DNA of 64,000 nt. It comes from Tenebrio molitor. Its lineage: Eukaryota > Arthropoda > Insecta > Coleoptera > Tenebrionidae. Shown in pieces: positions 48,550-60,995 of this stretch (position 1 is its first letter; the number at the start of each line of letters is the position of its first letter). The notes below the pieces were generated by a model, which was not told where the DNA came from, made no database searches, and saw nothing but the letters and a program-made list of their open reading frames with translations. The stretch covers positions 6,262,001-6,326,000 of the forward strand of contig NC_091055.1 of assembly GCF_963966145.1 (NCBI RefSeq), in the 5' to 3' direction. Made by a program: the position numbers and the translations under genes.

Positions 48550-50831
48550 GGAAGCGGCTGGGGGTGGGAGCACAGCCGCACCGATCGAGCAAGCTGTTTT
48601 AAGCAAGACACCCTGTTAGAATAATTATATCTCTAGATAACGGGATCATGAGATTATCCACTTTAGTATCGCCCCATCTCGCTTATCTCCACACTAGCAC
48701 TCTCTTACATGCTGCTGTTATGTCTGTTACGCGTTATCCTTGTCCCAATATGAATAATTCCTTGATTGCGCTTTCATGGAATGTAAGAAGCAAGGATCTA
48801 CAAGCTTCGCTTCAGCCGTCGCCTTCTTCGTCAGGACGACCGGCCAAAAACTGGGACCTCGATGATGCGAACTGAGTGGGGCACTATTAGTTTGTAATAT
48901 CCTGGCCATACTGGGGAGTTTCTCAGGTCCTTATCGATCGTCATGATTTACGAATACATGTTCACTATTCTCGCACTGCCGGAACATGGGAACATCATCT
49001 GAAAAGGCGGATTTCGACGAATATCCAACCGATATCGGCAGCTTCCGTAAGATGCTGGAAGCGAGACTATAGATGCATTATTGAATTTGTTCCCGGCTTA
49101 TATGTCCCAAGAGGAACATCTAACGCTACATCCTGCGTTGTCAGCATATATAGATTATTATATAGACATCTGGTCTGTTCAGTGTAGAATCTTACAGATA
49201 TAAAAGTATCGACTTCGACACAATGGAAACCTAACCTGGGCTCTTTTGCATCCAGCGCGATATTTTCGGGACCATATTGCCAATATAAGCTGAAATAGTC
49301 CTATAAATAATATCGATGTTTCAACAATACATCCTATAATAGCGAAAGCACATGTTCTAAGAATACAAAGAGCTTTTTAAAACACCACCATCTTTTCGAT
49401 GGAGACATACCAAAAACTGATTATCTCGCTTTTGCACCCTCTCATTTCTTCCCTTGTAACTCACATGTAGGTACCTCTATTCACAATAACTAAACTATCT
49501 TTCTATTCCAGAACAAGAAGCTTACTTAAAATTCGGTAAGTCATCTCATCACTCACTATCTCATCTAAGATGTCAACTTTTTTATCAACGTTATCTAAAA
49601 TCTTTCAAACGTTTCGAATTTATTTCAACCGACATATTGACTCCTCTTATCTTTCGATGTCACTAATCACTTTGCATTGTGTAAATAGCAATTTGACGTT
49701 TTTCACAAAATTGCGTCCATAGTATTGCAATAATAGATCTGGACCTAGAGGAAGAACAAACATACGGTCCAATCAGATTTTAGACAACTTTAATAATTAA
49801 GTCGTACATTTGTGACCACAGTAAGTACTGCTACTTGTAGAAGTCCTTATTCAGTGGATCGCCATTGTAACTGAGGGAGTCCTCCATGTGGGTCTTTTTA
49901 TCACTGAAAAATAGTAATCATTTTTTGTGTGTGGAGCCAATTATGAATGAGCTGCCAGCTAGCTCCTGAAACATGGGGTGCAGTCTGGCTTTTCGTCTCA
50001 GCAGAGTGTAACCACATCGGGATAGGGGTTGGGGAGGCGGGATCAATGTCGAGACTCGCTAATTAAGTTTCTGTGGACTTTTTTAACTTATTAATTTTAT
50101 CAAGATTTTTTCTTCGTTTTAATTAGTCTCGGTAAAAGTGCGATAGGGCGTCACTTGTATAGATTTGGATTTTTCTGGCGTGATTTCTCGCAACGCTCGT
50201 CAGCCCTGTAACATGTGTTGAAAGAGCGAGATGAAGAGATTTTAGTTAGGTAGTGATTTTCTGAGTAAATTCCGTATTCTCCTCACATTTTCGTTGTTTT
50301 GCCGTTTTGTATCGGTTAACTATTGAATTCTTTTTAGTGTGTGCGAAATGGACAGTACGGAAGCGAGGCGGGTCCGAAATTAGCAAAAATTGCGTTTTGC
50401 TCCCGAAGGGTCGATCGCATCAAAATTTTTGACTCCACTCGTGCTGTAATTTACGAGTGTGCAAAAACTGGAATACAGAACTCGATACGCAGAGAAAATA
50501 TGGGCGAATTGCGAGTAATAAATTAAATCGTGTGCCGAAATGTATTATGCGTGCGGGGGTTTAGTCACCATCATGAATTCTTGATTCATTGCTGATTTAA
50601 AACGTAATCATCACAGTAACAAAACTGAGTTAAAATGGGCGTATAAAGTTCGCTCGTAACGTGATTATAAAATAAATTTTGTCCAAGCACGCACTGTTAC
50701 CACAACGATTTGTTTTTTATTGTTCGGATTAAAGACAATCCTCGATGACATTAAATGTTTCACCCTAATAATTATATTCACTTTGTCACTCGTCCCGCAT
50801 CGTTTTCAATTTGTTCTTTGCACTTTTTCAG

Positions 50832-51016
50832 TGAACCAGAGTAATATGGGTGGGATAGGACCGGATAAAGACGCCAAAAAGAAACACACGAGGCCTACCT
50901 TTTCCGGACAACAAATTTTCGCCTTGGAGAAAACCTTCGAACAAACCAAATACTTGGCGGGTCCTGAAAGAGCGAAACTCGCCTACGCCCTAGGGATGAC
51001 GGAATCCCAAGTAAAA
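50832..51016 (+). CDS. Nkx6: Nkx6 coding exon 2: first 46 residues of the homeodomain
   Basis: The acceptor is CACTTTTTCAG at 50821-50831 and the donor AAA|GTAAGT at 51016/51017. The exon completes a split Met codon (A|TG) and adds 62 codons. After the linker MNQSNMGGIGPDKDAKKKHT comes the homeodomain: RPTFSGQQIFALEKTFEQTK (helix 1), then YLAGPERAKLAYALGMTESQ (helix 2 and turn) and VK at the start of helix 3. The HTRPTFSGQQIF start and the TKYLAGPERA block are diagnostic of Nkx6 rather than other NK classes. The intron splits the domain between positions 46 and 47, in phase 0, as expected for the family. Confidence 0.97.
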
Positions 51017-52079
51017 GTAAGTCGACTTTGTCTTATTCAACCATCCTATTGGACAATTATCAACTCACATTCGAAAAGGACTTAACAGAACACTTTTTCC
51101 CCAAATTCATTTTTAATCGATTTAAAACGTCTTATTGTCGCTAATAATTACTATTATCTACTTACCTACACATCATTTTGAGATAACTATGCATGATTAA
51201 CATTTTTTCAACAAAAGGAAGAAAGATAAGAAACAAAAAAATACATACTTATTGGTATTTTTCGCATTAAATATTTTGAAATAATTATATACATATTTTA
51301 ATTAAACTTTATCTTCCTACTGTCTGTCTACATTTTCTAAAAGATATTTCTTCTAAAATATATTACATAAATTAAAATTTTCAGAACATACCTACATATT
51401 TAATGATGTTTAATGATAAGTACCTTCTTATTATGTTAATTTTATGTACATTTTAGGGATAATTATGTCATCTGTTATTTGAATTAAATTATTCCTATAG
51501 AAATTAAATCTGTTCATACATATTGGAAGATTTTGTAAAACGCTTTCGAAAGGATCCTCGGTGGATGATATAAATCAAAAAGTTTTTCTTTTAAACGCAA
51601 ATACAAATATGTAGGTATGTACTTAAATATTTTGGCTTTTCTTTCGGTGCTGAACAATGTTTTTTTAAATTATACAAATTAATCAGCTGACTATTGCAAA
51701 ATATTTTTTTTTTATAGATGTACTTAGATAATCCTTAATTTAAGTTGCTAAAACTATTTGTTTTTGAGTTTCACAATGAACATTGTGCATGTTTGGAAGA
51801 GCTGATATCATTCTTTATTGGAAAAAAAATACTTACAAAAAAATGAAACCTGTTTAGAAATATATGAAAACTTTCAAAACGCTCCATTGGATGACTTAAA
51901 TCAAGTAAGTCTTTTTCTTCAACACAAATATAAATAGTTATGTATTTTGGCTTTTCTTTCAGTGGTTTACAGGTTTTTTAAATATAATGAGATTTATTTA
52001 GCTGACTACTTCAAAATATTTTTATTTTGAAAATTATTAAATGTCGATATTTAATGCTTTATTTATATTTTGGTCTTTC

Positions 52080-52258
52080 TATTGGGTGTTTTTTTAAATT
52101 TCACCTCGTAGTAGGCGTTAAAGAGTCGATTGTGAACGCGCCACTCGTGTAAAACGTAAGATTTAAACAGCTGATCCCTGATCCGTAACCTGTATAGTGC
52201 GTTCACAATCGACTCTTCAACGCCTACTATGAGGTGAAATTTAAAAAAACGCCCGATA
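52080..52258. mobile_element. Foldback MITE, TCGGGTG family, copy 5 of 5
   Basis: Begins TATTGGGTGTTTTTTTAAAT and ends AACGCCCGATA. Both arms carry the signature (GTTAAAGAGTCGATTGTGAA and inverted GACTCTTCAACGCCTACTAT). 179 bp, inserted between copies of the diverged tandem repeat in intron 2. Confidence 0.85.
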
Positions 52259-52718
52259 TTTCAATGATTTTTATTATTCGAAAAAGAATTCTATGGAGTT
52301 AAATTTGTTCGCACATTGGAAGATTTAACAAAACGGTGCAGGGTGCAGTGGCTGATATAAATGAAATAAGTTTCTTTCTTAAATATAAATACCTAAAGAT
52401 TTTTGTTTTTCTTTCGGTGCTAAACAAATTTTCAAATAATTATAAAAGGTATTCAGTCGACTACTTCAAAATATTTTCTTTTCTAAAATTGTTAAAATCT
52501 AGATATCTAACGCTTTATCCAATTTAGTCTTTGAGATTCAAAGAGAGTTTTTTGTTGGGTGTCAAAATTCAAAATTCTTGTGCATATCTGGAAGAGAGTC
52601 CCTGTCATCTATTATTAAAAACATGATATAGAAATTAAATCTCTTCCTTACTATTGGAATATACCCAGCAAAGCGTTTTTCAAAATCTTCCAATATTTGT
52701 AAACAGATTTATATTATA

Positions 52719-52976
52719 CAGCCTGTCCCAGAACTGCCTCCTCATAGAAAACAGGCATGACCCGACAGCAAAAGAGACTTCAAAATAAATTTTTCTGTAG
52801 CTCTAAGTTTTCAATTTCACCAATTCAGAAGCTCGTCCTCATGTATTACTAAAGAATTGGACAGCTATTTTCAAGATTATCGCTTGAGATAGGACTTTTT
52901 CTCTTTAAAATTCAGATTATCACATTTACCCAAATACTTCCTTTTTTCTCTGGGAAGGCAGTTCTGGGACAGCCTG
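52719..52976. mobile_element. 258-bp MITE with CTGTCCCAGAACTGCC ends
   Basis: Ends CAGCCTGTCCCAGAACTGCC at 52719 and the inverted GGCAGTTCTGGGACAGCCTG ending 52976, one mismatch, TA on both sides. The interior is AT-rich without a coding frame. It splits the fourth copy of the intron-2 tandem repeat. Confidence 0.85.
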
Positions 52977-53479
52977 TATACCTATGTACCGAAATGTTTT
53001 GGCTTTCCTTTTAGTGCTGAACAATTTTTTTTAATTTATTCAGCTGAACACTCATCACATTTTCATTTCTAAAATTGATACCTGGGGGCTAATTTAATTT
53101 GATGTTTGTATTTCTATGAAAAATTTTACTTGGGTGACAAAATTGAAAATATTGTGCATATTTGAAAGAGAGTGGATGCAGTGTTTGGAAGAAGTGATTT
53201 TTTGGTTCGACGTTGACGAGAACAAGTTTTTTTGGTTTGATGGAAGAGGGACTGACGGGCACACGTGAGTTTTTTAGTCGGTGGAGCGTTCGTTAATTTT
53301 CGGTGGATTAGGGCCGCGGAATGCGTGGGAGTTGATTGGGGATTTAGTTTAAAATTAGTTGCATTTAGGGCGTTTGTAATATTTTGACGGAGTGGAGAAG
53401 CGTATCTGAACATTAATCTGAATTTAAATGGGAGGATGAAATGTTGAGAAATATGTTAATTTTTCAATTATAAATCTAA

Positions 53480-53800
53480 TATAAATATGTTAAATATCTG
53501 GCCGGCAGTAAGTCGACCGTATTGGAAACTGTCAGTCGGCGATTAGGCCGGCTCGGGCTCAATATATCGGCTCGTTTCAAAATGAATCCGATTAACTTTA
53601 AGTATGTTGTGGGGTTAAAATAGGCCGAATCGAAATCCCCCATGAGTAATTCGGTGGCGACGCGTGTGCCTGCGATATGTTCGGAATTAATGAAAACAGA
53701 GCAGTCCGGGAAGTCGGATCCGGCTTGACGAACGTTTTCGACAAGTGTAAATGCCCCCCTTTTGTTACTCTGTAAATTTGCATTTTTATTGAATCTCTAG
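53480..53800. promoter_or_regulatory. GC-richer block in intron 2, candidate enhancer
   Basis: Phrases such as GATTAGGCCGGCTCGGGCTC and GAATCCGATTAACTTT stand out from AT-rich repeats on both sides. Homeodomain-type ATTA/TAAT words and a Bicoid/Otx-like GATTA cluster are present. A minus frame of 68 codons has no recognisable domain. Regulatory function is inferred only from composition and position. Confidence 0.25.
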
Positions 53801-53989
53801 CCACCGAGATTTGAATATAAGCCTGGATGTTGACAAAAAATAATACGGCTAATATTGAGCTTCACCGCACTTCCACGACGCGCGTTTTAAACAACCACCC
53901 ACTTTTTCCCTCACAAAGAAATCCTTTTCAACAAATCATTCCACGCTCAGACACGTAAAGCCAATGCGACAACCCCAAACCGACACACT

Positions 53990-55120
53990 TTACGCAACGC
54001 GAAATCCACAATATCAAACAATATCAACACCACTTCAACAGAAACACTTCAATATCAAAAACAATGTTCCAATGCTAAGCTGTATTGTACTCACCCGTCA
54101 CAATTCTCCTGATATGTAATTATTAAAAAATCAAACACTGTTGACACTACCTTCATTATTAATTAGCAATATCAATTCTAACATAAAATAAATGCAGACC
54201 AGACTATCGATTGCTTAATCTTACATATGCATTCTCATTAAAAAAAAAAATAACGGTCTAGTTAAGTAATCTAGTATTATAGTACCGATTATCAATCAAT
54301 TTTTAATAACAATAATAAAATATACCACTTCTAAACAAATTAGCAATATCAAATCTATCAGCAAGTAAATGCTGATTAGATTTCAACTGAATGATGTTGT
54401 TTTAGTTTAAAAATGATCCAACGTTTTAATTTACTAACGGTCTAGTTAAGTAATCTGGCCTATTATCATTTATTTTCAATACGGTTTATAACAATAAAAA
54501 GAGCACCATCTAGGTACACCAATTCCAAACAAATTATCAATATCAAATCTAATACTATCAAACACTGATCAAACTTTCGACTGCTTGATATTACATATTA
54601 AAAACATTTTCAAAATTTTAATTTAATAACAAGCCTAGTTAAGTAATCTAGCATTGTGGTTATCTATTATCAATTTATAACAACACTAAACAATTTCAAC
54701 TAAACCGTTTCCAAACAAATTAGCAATATCAAATGTAATATTAAGCGAATGCTGATTAGACTTTCAACCGATTGATGTTGTTTCTAACGGCCTAGTTATA
54801 CTAATCTATTGTCAATCTTTTTCAAGTTGGTCTATAATAATAATAATAATAAAAGTAACATCTATACCATTTCCAAAAAAAATATCAATACCAATCAAAT
54901 CTTGTCTACAATTTCAACTGAATGGTACTGTTTCTGGTTAAATGTTTTCCAAAATTTTGATTAGTGACAGCGTTGTGTGGTATTGTACTCACCTGTTATG
55001 AATCTATTTATAACAATAATAAAAACACCATCGACACAATTTCCAAATAAATTAGCAATATCAAATCTAACATCCAACGAATGCAAACACGACACTCAAT
55101 TGAGTGATGTTGATTTAAGT
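53990..55120. repeat. Diverged tandem repeat, ~165-195-bp unit, about six to seven copies
   Basis: The anchor (CAAA)TTAGCAATATCAAATCTA recurs at about 54161, 54339, 54532, 54718, 54880 and 55045. Between anchors, the phrases CTAACGGTCTAGTTAAGTAATCT and TATAACAATAATAAAA recur in the same order. The first and last parts both contain TATTGTACTCACC. Copies are much diverged, and one or two partial units precede 54161. Confidence 0.72.
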
Positions 55121-56779
55121 AAAATAGAAGTTATTTTTGCTTTGAGCCATATTGTTCGACGTAAAATTTGCAGTAACAATTTGTGGAAAAATTGTTTTTT
55201 TTTTAATCAACCCTTTGTTTTGTTCGTTGTGGTGTTAGAAGTGATTTAAAGACGTTGAAGATTATATGCGAAAGAAAAAATTGTAAAACATGTTGGGTTA
55301 TTTATTTAGTCTCGTTTGTCTGTTATTTTGTACGTTGAAATGGGCGTTGAAGATTTGTTTGTCATCGAGTCGTGATTTGAGTGGATCCCTCGTTGTCTTG
55401 GATATCAATCAGATCGACAAATCCAAATAGCAATGACGATGTTTGTTATAAACAAGTGGCGCCCCTAGCGGAACCCGCCGCCCTAATTCAATTTGTCAGG
55501 AGATTATACGGCACAGCCGCACACCCTCCCTTAAACGATACATCATACAAGTACAGCTGCAGCCATAGACGGTGACTTAAGGGGTACTAAGGACAGACAC
55601 TCGTTCGGGAATATTCACTAGTCGTGCAAAAATTCCGGCGAAATTAATGAAATCGTGGTGAGAGTGGCGTAAAAATTCGACGCCCGCTGCGAGAGCTATT
55701 CATATTTAAATTTAATTAAACTTGTAACAAAGATAAAATTAATTTTTAATTTCTGGAGCTAGGTAATGAAGGTTGGAGATCTTAAAAAGTAGACGTTTAG
55801 TTGAGTTTTACGATGATTTTCTCAGCGGTAAAAGTGCAGCTTGGGGAGAGTTTTGTCCAGATTATTTTTTCTTGTATTCTCCGAGGTCCCTTTAGTTTAA
55901 TGAAGCCGCGGTTTAATAGCGCCTCGTCTTATTATTTATTTACTCGCATCAAATAGCGAGTTTTTCCTCCCTCTGGAAGTGCATTCGTACCGGGAACGGA
56001 AGGATTTAATTTACAAAAATGCGGAATGTTTTATGATAATAAAACTGCGCTCAGATTAAATAAAAATGCTAAATAAAAAGCTCTCTCGGGAATTAATAAG
56101 TTTGCGAATCTCGACTGGTCCCGCTTTGTTAAGCTCCAAATGGGACTCCCGAACCCACACGCTCTCCTAAACATCATCGTATTAAACACTAATGAATCAT
56201 GCTTTCGCTTTAATTCACTCATTTTCATTACGCCATCTTGCACTCCTAATTGCACGATTTTTCTTTCGACAAACTTTAATCATTCACCAACCTGCAACGA
56301 ACTTAACTGCTTACAACACATCCTTTCTGCTCTATTTTAAAATCATGTATGTAATTATCAAACAGGAAGGGTTCTAAACCTATACTCTGAGGAATAAATA
56401 TTGTAATTTAGAAAATTTTAATCTTCACCTCGTAGTTATTAGTGAAGGCGACCCTCGATGTTTATTCAATTCACAAATGAAAAGTAATAAAATATTAACA
56501 ACGGCCGTATTTTCGTGTTCTTTTTTAAAAGCACCGTGCGAAGTCAGATTTATATATGGCGCTGTAAAACATGTGGCAGCTTGGGGAAATTTGATTGAAA
56601 GATTGTAAAATAAAATCTCGATGAGTTTGAATGGATAAACACCTGCAGGATGCATATTTACAAGTGGTAATGATGCCGGTGACAAATGTCAATTATAAAG
56701 ATTTGAGAGAGTTGGGGAGAAAAAATTCCGGCGAGTTCTATTTTAGTAATGTTAATCTCCCGTAATTATTGAATAATTC

Positions 56780-57860
56780 TGTAGAGATGATGGTAAATAA
56801 CACATGGTCGTGACGTGACGGTAGTGGTTCGTTTTGAACGTTTTGTAGTTCATATCGCGTATCAGAAAACGCCTGATAAATATTAAAATGATGTGTGCGT
56901 TCGGTCGCCGGGTCATATATTCAATTTAGTGGTCGACTTTATGAATCGTCCGTCGAACTTTTTCCAAATTCAGTTTCATTTATCGAAATCCGAACGGTCC
57001 AATATCGCGTACGGACAGTTTGTTCGGCAAAAAATAGATATACGCTGATCGTAAGGCGACATTTTGGGTCATTTTTGGGGGTATTTACGAATTTGCATGT
57101 TAATTGTGCGTTTTTGCGCCAGAGGGCGGGACCGGCATTTTGACGCGACGCATCAGTAGCGCGCGCGATAGAGAAAACGCGCTATAAATATTAAAACCGG
57201 AATGAAATGGACATAGAGCGATCAAAGCGTAATATTTACCGAATTCAATTAACTGATATATCCTATATAAATTTCCCCTTACAGCGGTGACATTCGGCGT
57301 GGCGGAGTCATTCCAACCCCCTTGGCCGGCCGCCATTGCTGTCGGGCCCCAATCCATCATGCACATGACACATATAGAATTTTATTCTGCGGTATATCGA
57401 TGCATCGGTCCAGGGCCGGCTCTTCCCGAAATGACGGTTTGATTTATTGCTGACGTCGCTAATCTACGTGACGTATATATGTTTTTATTGTTTGCGAGCG
57501 CGAAACGTCCGGTTTTATAATTCCAGATAAAATCTGTATGAGTTACATGGCGGGGGTGGGGGCCGATCCCGTTTCCGCCCTAATCCCCGGTCGCTATGTA
57601 AATGCAGGGTCATTAGTGTGTCGTTAACCGTTAACGTAAGGCGACCGAATCGATTAACGCTAAGTGACTGCGTAATTAGCTGTACATGTTGCCGCGCTGC
57701 TGCGGAATGTGCGCCACCCCTCATCTCCTCTACACCACTTGGCTTGCAAATTAAGGGCCACTCACTCGCAATTTGTTTCCACGCACCGACACTCGCCCTC
57801 ACATCATCCCGAGCAATACACCCCTAATTAAATCCGATCACTTCACTGCCTTATTTCATC
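56780..57860. promoter_or_regulatory. Largest GC-richer non-coding block in intron 2, candidate enhancer cluster
   Basis: Composition changes sharply relative to the AT-rich flanks, with dense dyads and motif-like words: TGACGTCGCTAATCTACGTG at about 57450, CCTAATCCCC at about 57578 (Bicoid/Otx-like), and CGTTAACCGTTAACG at about 57622. Frames up to 95 codons exist on both strands with no domain. Composition and position fit a developmental enhancer, but this is inference. Confidence 0.3.
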
Positions 57861-59447
57861 CTCTAAACCACCCCAAAACAATACACCCAAAATTTTCTCA
57901 TCCTTCCCGAGGATCGATTACTTTCACCGACAATATTTTATTCACCCCGAACGATACACTGAAATATTTTAAACATTCCCACGGACCCATCGCTTTTATT
58001 TACAAATTTTACTTTGAGTTTGGCAGCTAAAAAATTGATTTTTTCGTTTGTCAGAAAACAGCACATCAAAAACTTTTACTCATTTTTTTTTCATTCACTT
58101 TTCGACATGCAAAGTCAGTCGGCTTCGACTTCAGCAAACCGTAACTAAAAATCAAAAAAATCCCAAACTTTTAAATTAACTGATGCTTTGTATATTTGAA
58201 TTGAATAAGGGTTTTAATGTTCTTTAATCGTACGTGTGCTAAACAGATTTTCTTACGTGCGTTTCATTTTCTAAACTTAAATTTTTCAAACAAATGAATC
58301 AAAAAATAAACTGATTTGTTGTTAAACGAAAATGTTTCTCAAAAAAATTTATCCGACTCAATAAAATACATATTAAGCGCTTTTGTTGCGGCTAAGTACT
58401 CAATCTAAAATTAGTACATACATATTTATTCGGCAAATTTGAAATTTGTTTTTGGTAAATTTTCGTCTCAAAATAATATAATTTCATTAATAAAAATTCT
58501 TATAAATATGAAAACTTTATAATTTGTCATCAGATTATTTTTATTAAATAATTATTTAACCCGTATTAAGTATTTGAAGATAAAATTTGTCCTTCAAACA
58601 TGCAAACACTTAAAATCAAACATTACGTATAGGTTTTTTTCGCTATCTTTGTTAAAACTTGAATTTAATTTTTTTTTTCAAAAAGGAAATTAACTTTTGA
58701 GAAACTGAATATAACACATTTTTTTCAATTTTTATTTATGTAGGGACTCAAAAAAAAATTGTAGTACTGAAAAAGAACCATCACCCTGATCATTACCGAT
58801 TTTTGAATCCACATCCTAAAAATAAATATCTATCTACTATTGCAGTAAGCCGAAACTTGAACTTGATTTCTTGTTTTTGAAATATGTATTGAGAACCGAC
58901 ATTTAAAATTTTTATTGTTAAAAAAGGTATTGGATTCTCTCATGGACTGTGACCTTGAAAATATCTGCGCCAAGGCGGAGCGATAAACCAGTAAAAAATC
59001 TGTAAATGAAAACATCGACTACTTTACATGCAAATTGACAAGAGAGAGACGGAATGACGATGTTTTCCAGTCGGTTTGTAGCGCCTACTTGAGACCGATA
59101 TTCATCGTTTGCGCAGATATGACTCATAGCCCATGAGAAAATCCAACACCTCTACTTTATTTCTGTCTAGCATGAATCTGAAAAAGAAAAATGTACAGTG
59201 TTAAATTAGGACCATCAATTATTACAGAATAAAAAATATAGTGGTTCAGCTAGATTACCCCAATTTAATTTAATTTTCAAAATAAAGTCACTTGTTAGGT
59301 ATTATTATTAGATATTAAAATAAAAATTGTGCTCTATATTTCCACATGTATAAAAGTCATATTTAGACAAAACTAGTGTGTTATCTGTACTAATGTGATA
59401 TGGTGCATGTACATAATTATAATATTTTTTTAATTAGAAATTATATA

Positions 59448-59770
59448 AATTATTGGTCATTGTTCAGTTTAGCTACTTCTGGAATTTTCCCGTTTTTTCT
59501 GGCTAGACAGCTTCAGGGCGTCCTCCTACATCGTTTTCCACCACTCAAACCTTGTGCAAATGAATTTTCCTTACCCTTTAGTTATACTAAGAAATTGGCG
59601 CGACCTTGATGCGACCTTGAAAGTTGAAACACAACAGGAGAGAAAAAAAAAAGGCATTTGCACAAGGTTTGAATGGTGGGAAACGATCTAGGAGGACGTC
59701 CTGAGGCTGTCTAGCCAGAAAAAACGCGAAAATTCCAAAAGTAGTTAAAGTGAACAATTACCAAATTATT
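59448..59770. mobile_element. Foldback element, ~116-bp arms
   Basis: The left arm 59448-59562 (for example TTCTGGCTAGACAGCTTCAG and CAAACCTTGTGCAAATG) is repeated inverted at 59655-59770 with a few mismatches. The loop is about 90 bp. A 69-codon frame in the left arm is incidental. No clear target duplication; the arms end in AAATTATT/AATTATT. Confidence 0.85.
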
Positions 59771-60995
59771 GATAAGAATAATTACGGATGTGAGTGGTAC
59801 TTTCTGGAAAAAAATAACGAATACAATATAGACAACAACAAAAATGTGTCTGTATTTTGTATCGCTGGAAAGTGCAAAACCAGGTAATCAAAGTGAGAAA
59901 AATAAGAAATAACTTTTTTAACTTTATTAATTTTGTGGGTCTCGCAATAAAAGCTTTTTCGTTAAAACGTTAAGCAAACTAATACGAAGTTTGTGAAAGT
60001 TTGGTGCAAAACACTCATGGGCATGTCACAAATTTCATAAAGAGAATCGAAAAAATGTCCTTTTCGTCGTTATCGCGACATCAGCAGTGTGAAGCAAATG
60101 GAAATATTTTTATCTATATATTTACATTAATAAGAAAAGTGGTTTCTGGTTATTTATTTTAAAAATATTATTTTGCCTCGACACAATCTCAAGTTGATGT
60201 TTTTCATTTCATATTCACCCTCTTCTAATAAAGAAGTCAGAAGGACGTGATAAATCACTGACAGAAAAATTAGCAGTTGTCTTATCTTCCGCAGCGAGTA
60301 ACTGGAATTAATTTCGCAATAATATTTTTCCTCGCCCATTAAAATCTAAGCAATTGGGTCGGTCAGTATCTAGATATAGAAGACCATGGTAATTATTGTG
60401 ACGTGTTTAAAGACGAGCTAAAGCTAAATAATGGCGAAGAGAGTATGACTCGTGGGTCTACATCTTCCTGTTTAATTGATGAGATTCTCGTTCTCGCGCA
60501 TATCGAACCGGTAGCATCGCGTTTCTCCTCCCTGTATTAACTGCGAGACCCTATTTTGCATGATTTATGGTCGCACTATAGCTCTAAATACCGTGTAATT
60601 CGCAAATTTAATATATAATGGCTCTGTTGTACAGAAATCGCTGAAAACATGTAGCCCGTTTTGGCTGTTTAGCAGTTTTGCGGAAGGTTAAGCGATACAT
60701 TTGCACCCCTTGTTCGACTAAAGAAAGCTCCGCCTTTTCTCCACCCTTAAGGATGTTTGCGACCAGGTCTCTACTCCAGACGCCACTGCTTTCTCGCACG
60801 CTTTGATAAAACTTTTATTAATTACACTTCACTCCGGAACATGGCTGCTTTCTCACTTGTGTATCTCTCAACCGTAACAACTACATCGCGAAGTAACCCG
60901 TTTTACCTCTCCGTTACGTCCCCGCGTTACGTATCCGCAACGTGTTGCGTGCACGCGACGTATCCGCGGTGTATTACATGTCAGTTTTTTTCTAG

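Larger units (their letters stand above)
42545..50831 (+). other. Nkx6: Nkx6 intron 1 (8.3 kb)
   Basis: Borders are GTAAGT and a pyrimidine tract ending TTTTTCAG. It contains two supported mobile-element relics (45652-46018 and about 46419-46650), a hairpin repeat at 47362-47473 and an RFX-type X-box cluster at 48524-48549. GC-richer stretches occur at 43380-44060, 48100-48880 and 49960-50560 and are possible enhancers or an alternative promoter; none holds a convincing coding frame. The rest is AT-rich with nothing recognised. Confidence 0.85.
51500..53090. repeat. Diverged tandem repeat, ~280-340-bp unit, four copies
   Basis: A block with CATTGGAAGATTT...AAAACG, then GATATAAAT, then CTTTTCTTTCGGTGCTGAAC, then TCAGCTGACTA...AAAATATTTT recurs. 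The 'CTTTCGGTGCT' point falls at about 51641, 51957, 52411 and 53007. After subtracting the foldback element (52080-52258) and the MITE (52719-52976) that split later copies, the spacing is about 275-340 bp. Copies differ greatly, so the duplication is old. Confidence 0.65.
51017..60995 (+). other. Nkx6: Nkx6 intron 2 (10.0 kb)
   Basis: Borders are GTAAGT and a pyrimidine tract ending TTTTTTTCTAG. The left half holds a diverged tandem repeat (51500-53090) interrupted by two MITEs; the middle holds another diverged tandem repeat (53990-55120) and GC-richer blocks at 53480-53800, 55380-55700 and 56780-57860; the right part is AT-rich with one foldback element at 59448-59770. No coding exon other than those of Nkx6 is seen. 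Confidence 0.85.

Noticed and set aside
48073..48875. Short + frames in the GC-richer block of intron 1 as exons
   Set aside because: No conserved domain, no consistent splice borders, and opposite-strand frames of equal size.
53990..55120. CRISPR-like array
   Set aside because: Units are diverged, long and eukaryotic-intronic; no uniform short repeats with unique spacers.
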